DNA of 64,000 nt, taken from contig NZ_LHVO01000058.1 of assembly GCF_001269925.1 (NCBI RefSeq), forward strand, positions 1 through 64,000. Direction: 5' to 3'. Under the pieces are notes generated by a model, which saw only the letters and a program-made list of their open reading frames with translations, had not been told where the DNA came from and did no database searches. This stretch comes from Pseudomonas sp. MIACH. Lineage in GTDB: Bacteria > Pseudomonadota > Gammaproteobacteria > Pseudomonadales > Pseudomonadaceae. The position numbers were made by a program, and so were the translations under genes. Of this stretch, positions 61,373 through 64,000 are shown piece by piece; the first letter of the stretch is position 1; each line of letters starts with the position of its first letter.

Positions 61373-62155
61373 TTACTGCGCAGGCGTCGGCAGGGGCGGA
61401 ATCGCTTCTGTCGGCGGCGGCAGGTCCGGCGTGGTCGCAGCAGGTGCGGGTTCGGCCTGCGGTGCAATCGGTGCGGCTTCAGGCGCAGGCACAACCGGCT
61501 CCGAGGCCGCTGGCGCGGCAGGCTCTTCCTTCGGCGCCTCGACCTTCTCGACAGCCGGTGCGGCCTTCGGCTCCGGTACACCGAGGTCGGCCTTTGGCTG
61601 CTCGGGGATATGCTCAGCCTTCTTCACTTCCTGGGGCAGGAACACATCCACCAACGCAAAGTAACGGTCATAGAACTTCGGCGCGGACACTGTCTCACTG
61701 GCCACCTTCACCATCGAGTCATCGGTGGAACCGATCGGCATCGACACCGACCCCAGCACGCCCACACCCAGGCTCGCGGAGTTATTGACCTTCTTCAGTG
61801 CATAACGATCCTGCAGGGCGTTGGCAAACATCGTCGAGTGGTTTTTGCCCTTGCCATCATCGGCACACACCACGTTGAAGCTGATCTGCAGGTGAGTTTC
61901 GCCGGTCTGCTGGAAGCTCTTGTTACCCACGACCAGTTTCGGATCGCTGCTGGTGATGATGTAGCCCTGGCTCAGCAAGGCACGTCGCGCGGCTTCGCAC
62001 GCTGCCGTATCACTGACCGGATAATCCCGGGAAAACGTACCGGAGTCGTCGAAGTTCTCATGTTCATAAATAGCGGTCTTGGGTGACGAGCAGCCCGCGG
62101 CGCCCGCCAGCACCAGCGCCAGCCCGAGGCTACGCAAGTGGAATGATGTCGACAT
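61373..62155 (-). CDS. DUF2242 lipoprotein
   Basis: Lipoprotein of 260 residues: signal peptide with lipobox LAGAAGCSS (Cys at about 22), a DUF2242 domain (about 30-185; FSRDYPVSDTAACEAARRAL), and a low-complexity Pro/Ala/Glu tail (about 195-260). The family is conserved in Pseudomonas and has no known function. It converges with the AceE-like gene, one base apart. Confidence 0.85.
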   Translation of the reverse strand: MSTSFHLRSLGLALVLAGAAGCSSPKTAIYEHENFDDSGTFSRDYPVSDTAACEAARRALLSQGYIITSSDPKLVVGNKSFQQTGETHLQISFNVVCADDGKGKNHSTMFANALQDRYALKKVNNSASLGVGVLGSVSMPIGSTDDSMVKVASETVSAPKFYDRYFALVDVFLPQEVKKAEHIPEQPKADLGVPEPKAAPAVEKVEAPKEEPAAPAASEPVVPAPEAAPIAPQAEPAPAATTPDLPPPTEAIPPLPTPAQ

Positions 62156-62244
62156 TGAAAATCCTGAGGAAAACGGTCCGGGCGGTATTGTGCAACAGAA
62201 CGAGGCCTTGGCGCGCGCATTCCTGTCGGTAAAACGTCACAGGG

Positions 62245-63141
62245 TTACCCACCGGGGGCTGCAGGAAAAAGCCCGGCGCACATATGCTCGATAAACACGC
62301 GCAGCTTGGTCGAGGTATGGCGACCGGGCCACAACATCCAGAAACTGCCCCGGTGTTCCAGGTAATCATCCAGCACCCGTTGCAAGCGCCCCTCGCCCAC
62401 GGCCTGCTTGACCATGTAGTCCGGCAGGCAGGCAATGCCCAATCCTTCGAGCACCACATGGTTGAGGGACTCGATGGTGGTGCTGACCAACGGCGTGCGC
62501 AACAGCGGTTCGGCTGCGCCTGGGGCAAGACGCAACGGCCAGGGCTCGAGCTTGCCCGTGGCGCAGAACTTGTGGCGCAGGCAGGCGTGGCCATTCAGGT
62601 CCTGCGGTTGCTGCGGGGTGCCGTGCTGGGCGAAGTAGCCCGGCGTGGCGACGAGTACCAACTGGTAGTGGCCCAAGTGGCGCGCCATCAACCGCGAATC
62701 CTCTGGCTTGCCGGTGCGAATCACCGCATCGAAACCTTCCTCTATCACGTCCACCATGCGGTCGGAGAAATCCACATCCAACTCGATATCCGGATAGGCG
62801 CGCATAAAGTCACTGAGTACCGGCATCAACAAGCCCCGCACCTGCGGCACACTGATGCGCAGCTTGCCCCGTGGCGCTGCACCGGCGTCCGTCAGCTCCT
62901 GCTCGGCCGCTTCCACCTCAGCGAGAATCCGCCGCGACCGCTCAAGGAACAGCGAGCCTTCACTGGTCAAGGTGATACTGCGCGTGCTGCGGTGAAACAG
63001 CCGCACGCCCAGGCGCTCTTCCATCCGCGCAATGCTTTTGCCCACGGCCGACGACGACACCCCCAGCACACGGCCGGCGGCGGTGAAGCTGAGCGTCTGC
63101 GCCACCTGCACGAATACCGAAAGGCTGCCCAAGCTGTCCAT
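62245..63141 (-). CDS. LysR-family transcriptional regulator
   Basis: LysR regulator of 298 residues: VQVAQTLSFTAAGRVLGVSSSAVGKSIARMEE (in parts) and LGVRLFHRSTRSITLT in the DNA-binding domain, then a substrate domain (about 88-290). This is the CrgA/YafC-like LysR type, common beside transporter or oxidoreductase genes. It is divergent from the MFS gene (119-base gap), its likely target. Confidence 0.9.
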   Translation of the reverse strand: MDSLGSLSVFVQVAQTLSFTAAGRVLGVSSSAVGKSIARMEERLGVRLFHRSTRSITLTSEGSLFLERSRRILAEVEAAEQELTDAGAAPRGKLRISVPQVRGLLMPVLSDFMRAYPDIELDVDFSDRMVDVIEEGFDAVIRTGKPEDSRLMARHLGHYQLVLVATPGYFAQHGTPQQPQDLNGHACLRHKFCATGKLEPWPLRLAPGAAEPLLRTPLVSTTIESLNHVVLEGLGIACLPDYMVKQAVGEGRLQRVLDDYLEHRGSFWMLWPGRHTSTKLRVFIEHMCAGLFPAAPGG

Positions 63142-63260
63142 GATCCCGCCTTTAGCGATTGCGGACTCTGGCGTCCGATAAGTTCGGAACCTTAGCCTGT
63201 TTTTCCGTCAACCACAGCCCCCTACTCTGCCTGCTTGCCCTTTTACCTGGATAAAACGTC

Positions 63261-64000
63261 ATGAGCAGCAGCCCTTCACTCGCCGCATCAGCCCAGGGGG
63301 ATTCATTACCGCTGGGCGGACTACTGGCCCTGGCCAGCGCCGGCTTTATCACCATCCTCACCGAAGCCATGCCCGCCGGACTTCTGCCGCAGATGGGCGA
63401 AGGCCTGGACGTGTCGCCCGCCTTGGTCGGCCAATTGGTCACCCTCTATGCCCTTGGCTCTCTGCTGGCCGCCATCCCGCTGACGCTGCTGACCCGCGGC
63501 TGGCGCAGGCGACCGTTGCTGCTGCTGGCCATTGGCGGCTTTGCCTTGGTCAATAGCGTGACGGCTCTGTCCAGCCACTACGGGCTGACCCTGGTGGCAC
63601 GCTTTTTTGCCGGGGTCTTCGCGGGCCTGCTCTGGGCGTTGCTGGCGGGTTATGCGAGCCGAATGGTGGCGCCACACCTGCAAGGTCGCGCCATTGCCGT
63701 GGCGATGCTGGGTGCACCGCTGGCGCTGTCACTGGGTGTGCCTGCGGGCACCTTCCTCGGCACCGCCGTTGGCTGGCGCCTGAGTTTTGCAATCATGACC
63801 GGGCTGACCTTGGTGTTACTGGCCTGGGCGCGTTGGCAACTGCCGGATTTTGCCGGCGAACGGGCGGATAAACGCTTGGGGCTGCGCCAGGTGCTGAACC
63901 TGCGGGGCATTCGTCCGGTGCTATGGGTGACGTTTACCTACGTGCTGGCCCACAACATTCTGTACACCTACATCGCCCCGTTGCTGGTGCCCGCCGGGAT
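63261..64000 (+). CDS. DHA1-family MFS transporter (incomplete at window edge)
   Basis: The N-terminal 246 residues or so of a 12-helix drug:H+ antiporter, open at the window end. Helix 1 GGLLALASAGFITILTEAMPAGLLPQMGEG, motif A-like region (LLTRGWRRRPLLLLA) and antiporter motif C (LGAPLALSLGVPAGTFLG, about 153-170) are visible; the TEAMPAGLLP sequence is typical of the AraJ/YdeA/Bcr-like sugar-efflux and drug group. Substrate unknown; probably regulated by the divergent LysR. Confidence 0.88.
   Translation, partial: MSSSPSLAASAQGDSLPLGGLLALASAGFITILTEAMPAGLLPQMGEGLDVSPALVGQLVTLYALGSLLAAIPLTLLTRGWRRRPLLLLAIGGFALVNSVTALSSHYGLTLVARFFAGVFAGLLWALLAGYASRMVAPHLQGRAIAVAMLGAPLALSLGVPAGTFLGTAVGWRLSFAIMTGLTLVLLAWARWQLPDFAGERADKRLGLRQVLNLRGIRPVLWVTFTYVLAHNILYTYIAPLLVPAG

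Noticed and set aside
1..64000. CRISPR arrays, tRNA/rRNA genes, insertion sequences
   Set aside because: No regularly spaced direct repeats, no tRNA-like cloverleaf or rRNA segments and no transposase motifs were seen; the palindromes present are REP/REPIN.

Overview
This window looks like a chromosomal segment of a Pseudomonas fluorescens-group bacterium. The evidence is the high-GC Pseudomonas-style coding, short palindromic REP/REPIN repeats of the GTGGGAGGGGGCTTGCCCCC type, a PrrF-type iron sRNA with a Fur box, a Crc-antagonist sRNA (CrcY-like) behind mvaB, and typical Pseudomonas neighbourhoods. These include tamAB, the liu leucine/isovalerate regulon, csu-type fimbriae, phnWX and fadH. 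I see no tRNA, rRNA, CRISPR array, integrase or transposase.

Layout. 0.2-4.9 kb: MarR regulator plus a three-part EmrAB-OMF drug efflux operon with twin palindromic operators. 5.0-10.5 kb: tamB-tamA. 10.5-13.7 kb: GNAT acetyltransferase, xthA, and a PstS-like/OmpA fusion protein. 13.7-16.1 kb: acyl-CoA dehydrogenase with a divergent LysR. 16.1-30.6 kb: a split leucine-degradation regulon. liuR-mvaB(liuE) stands at one end and liuABCD at the other. Between them lie the CrcY-like sRNA (sigma-54 promoter and probable CbrB site), a 1723-residue LRR/NEL-type E3 ubiquitin ligase and an acyl-CoA synthetase. LiuR-type palindromes sit in front of both halves. 30.6-31.9 kb: a LexA/CI-like repressor whose Ser-Lys protease dyad is replaced (Ser to Ala, Lys to Arg), a DUF3077-like small protein, and PrrF.

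32.2-36.4 kb: M14 carboxypeptidase, then a redox module (cytochrome b561, catalase-family peroxidase, ECF sigma, anti-sigma) with matching divergent ECF promoters. 36.4-42.7 kb: a seven-gene spore-coat-U/Csu-type chaperone-usher fimbria operon. 42.9-45.3 kb: ZapE ATPase and an LRR-protein kinase fusion. 45.3-46.3 kb: nested REPIN and a YebC/PmpR protein. 46.4-51.8 kb: 2-aminoethylphosphonate use (OPA-type MFS transporter, two LysR regulators, phnW, phnX). 51.9-57.8 kb: cytochrome b561, a D-cysteine desulfhydrase-like PLP enzyme, FadH, a nitrilase-superfamily protein lacking the catalytic cysteine, and an AraC regulator. 57.8-62.2 kb: a 28-residue acidic microprotein, a MarR regulator with a palindromic operator, an AceE-type E1 paralogue, and a DUF2242 lipoprotein. 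62.2-64.0 kb: LysR and a divergent MFS transporter running off the window.

Most of this is ordinary core and near-core Pseudomonas metabolism. The parts most worth a second look are the giant NEL ligase embedded in the liu/CrcY locus, the protease-dead repressor, the LRR-kinase, the cysteine-less nitrilase-fold protein, the microprotein, and the regulatory DNA (sigma-54, ECF, MarR and LiuR sites). All function calls rest on reading motifs and context by eye; no database search was run.
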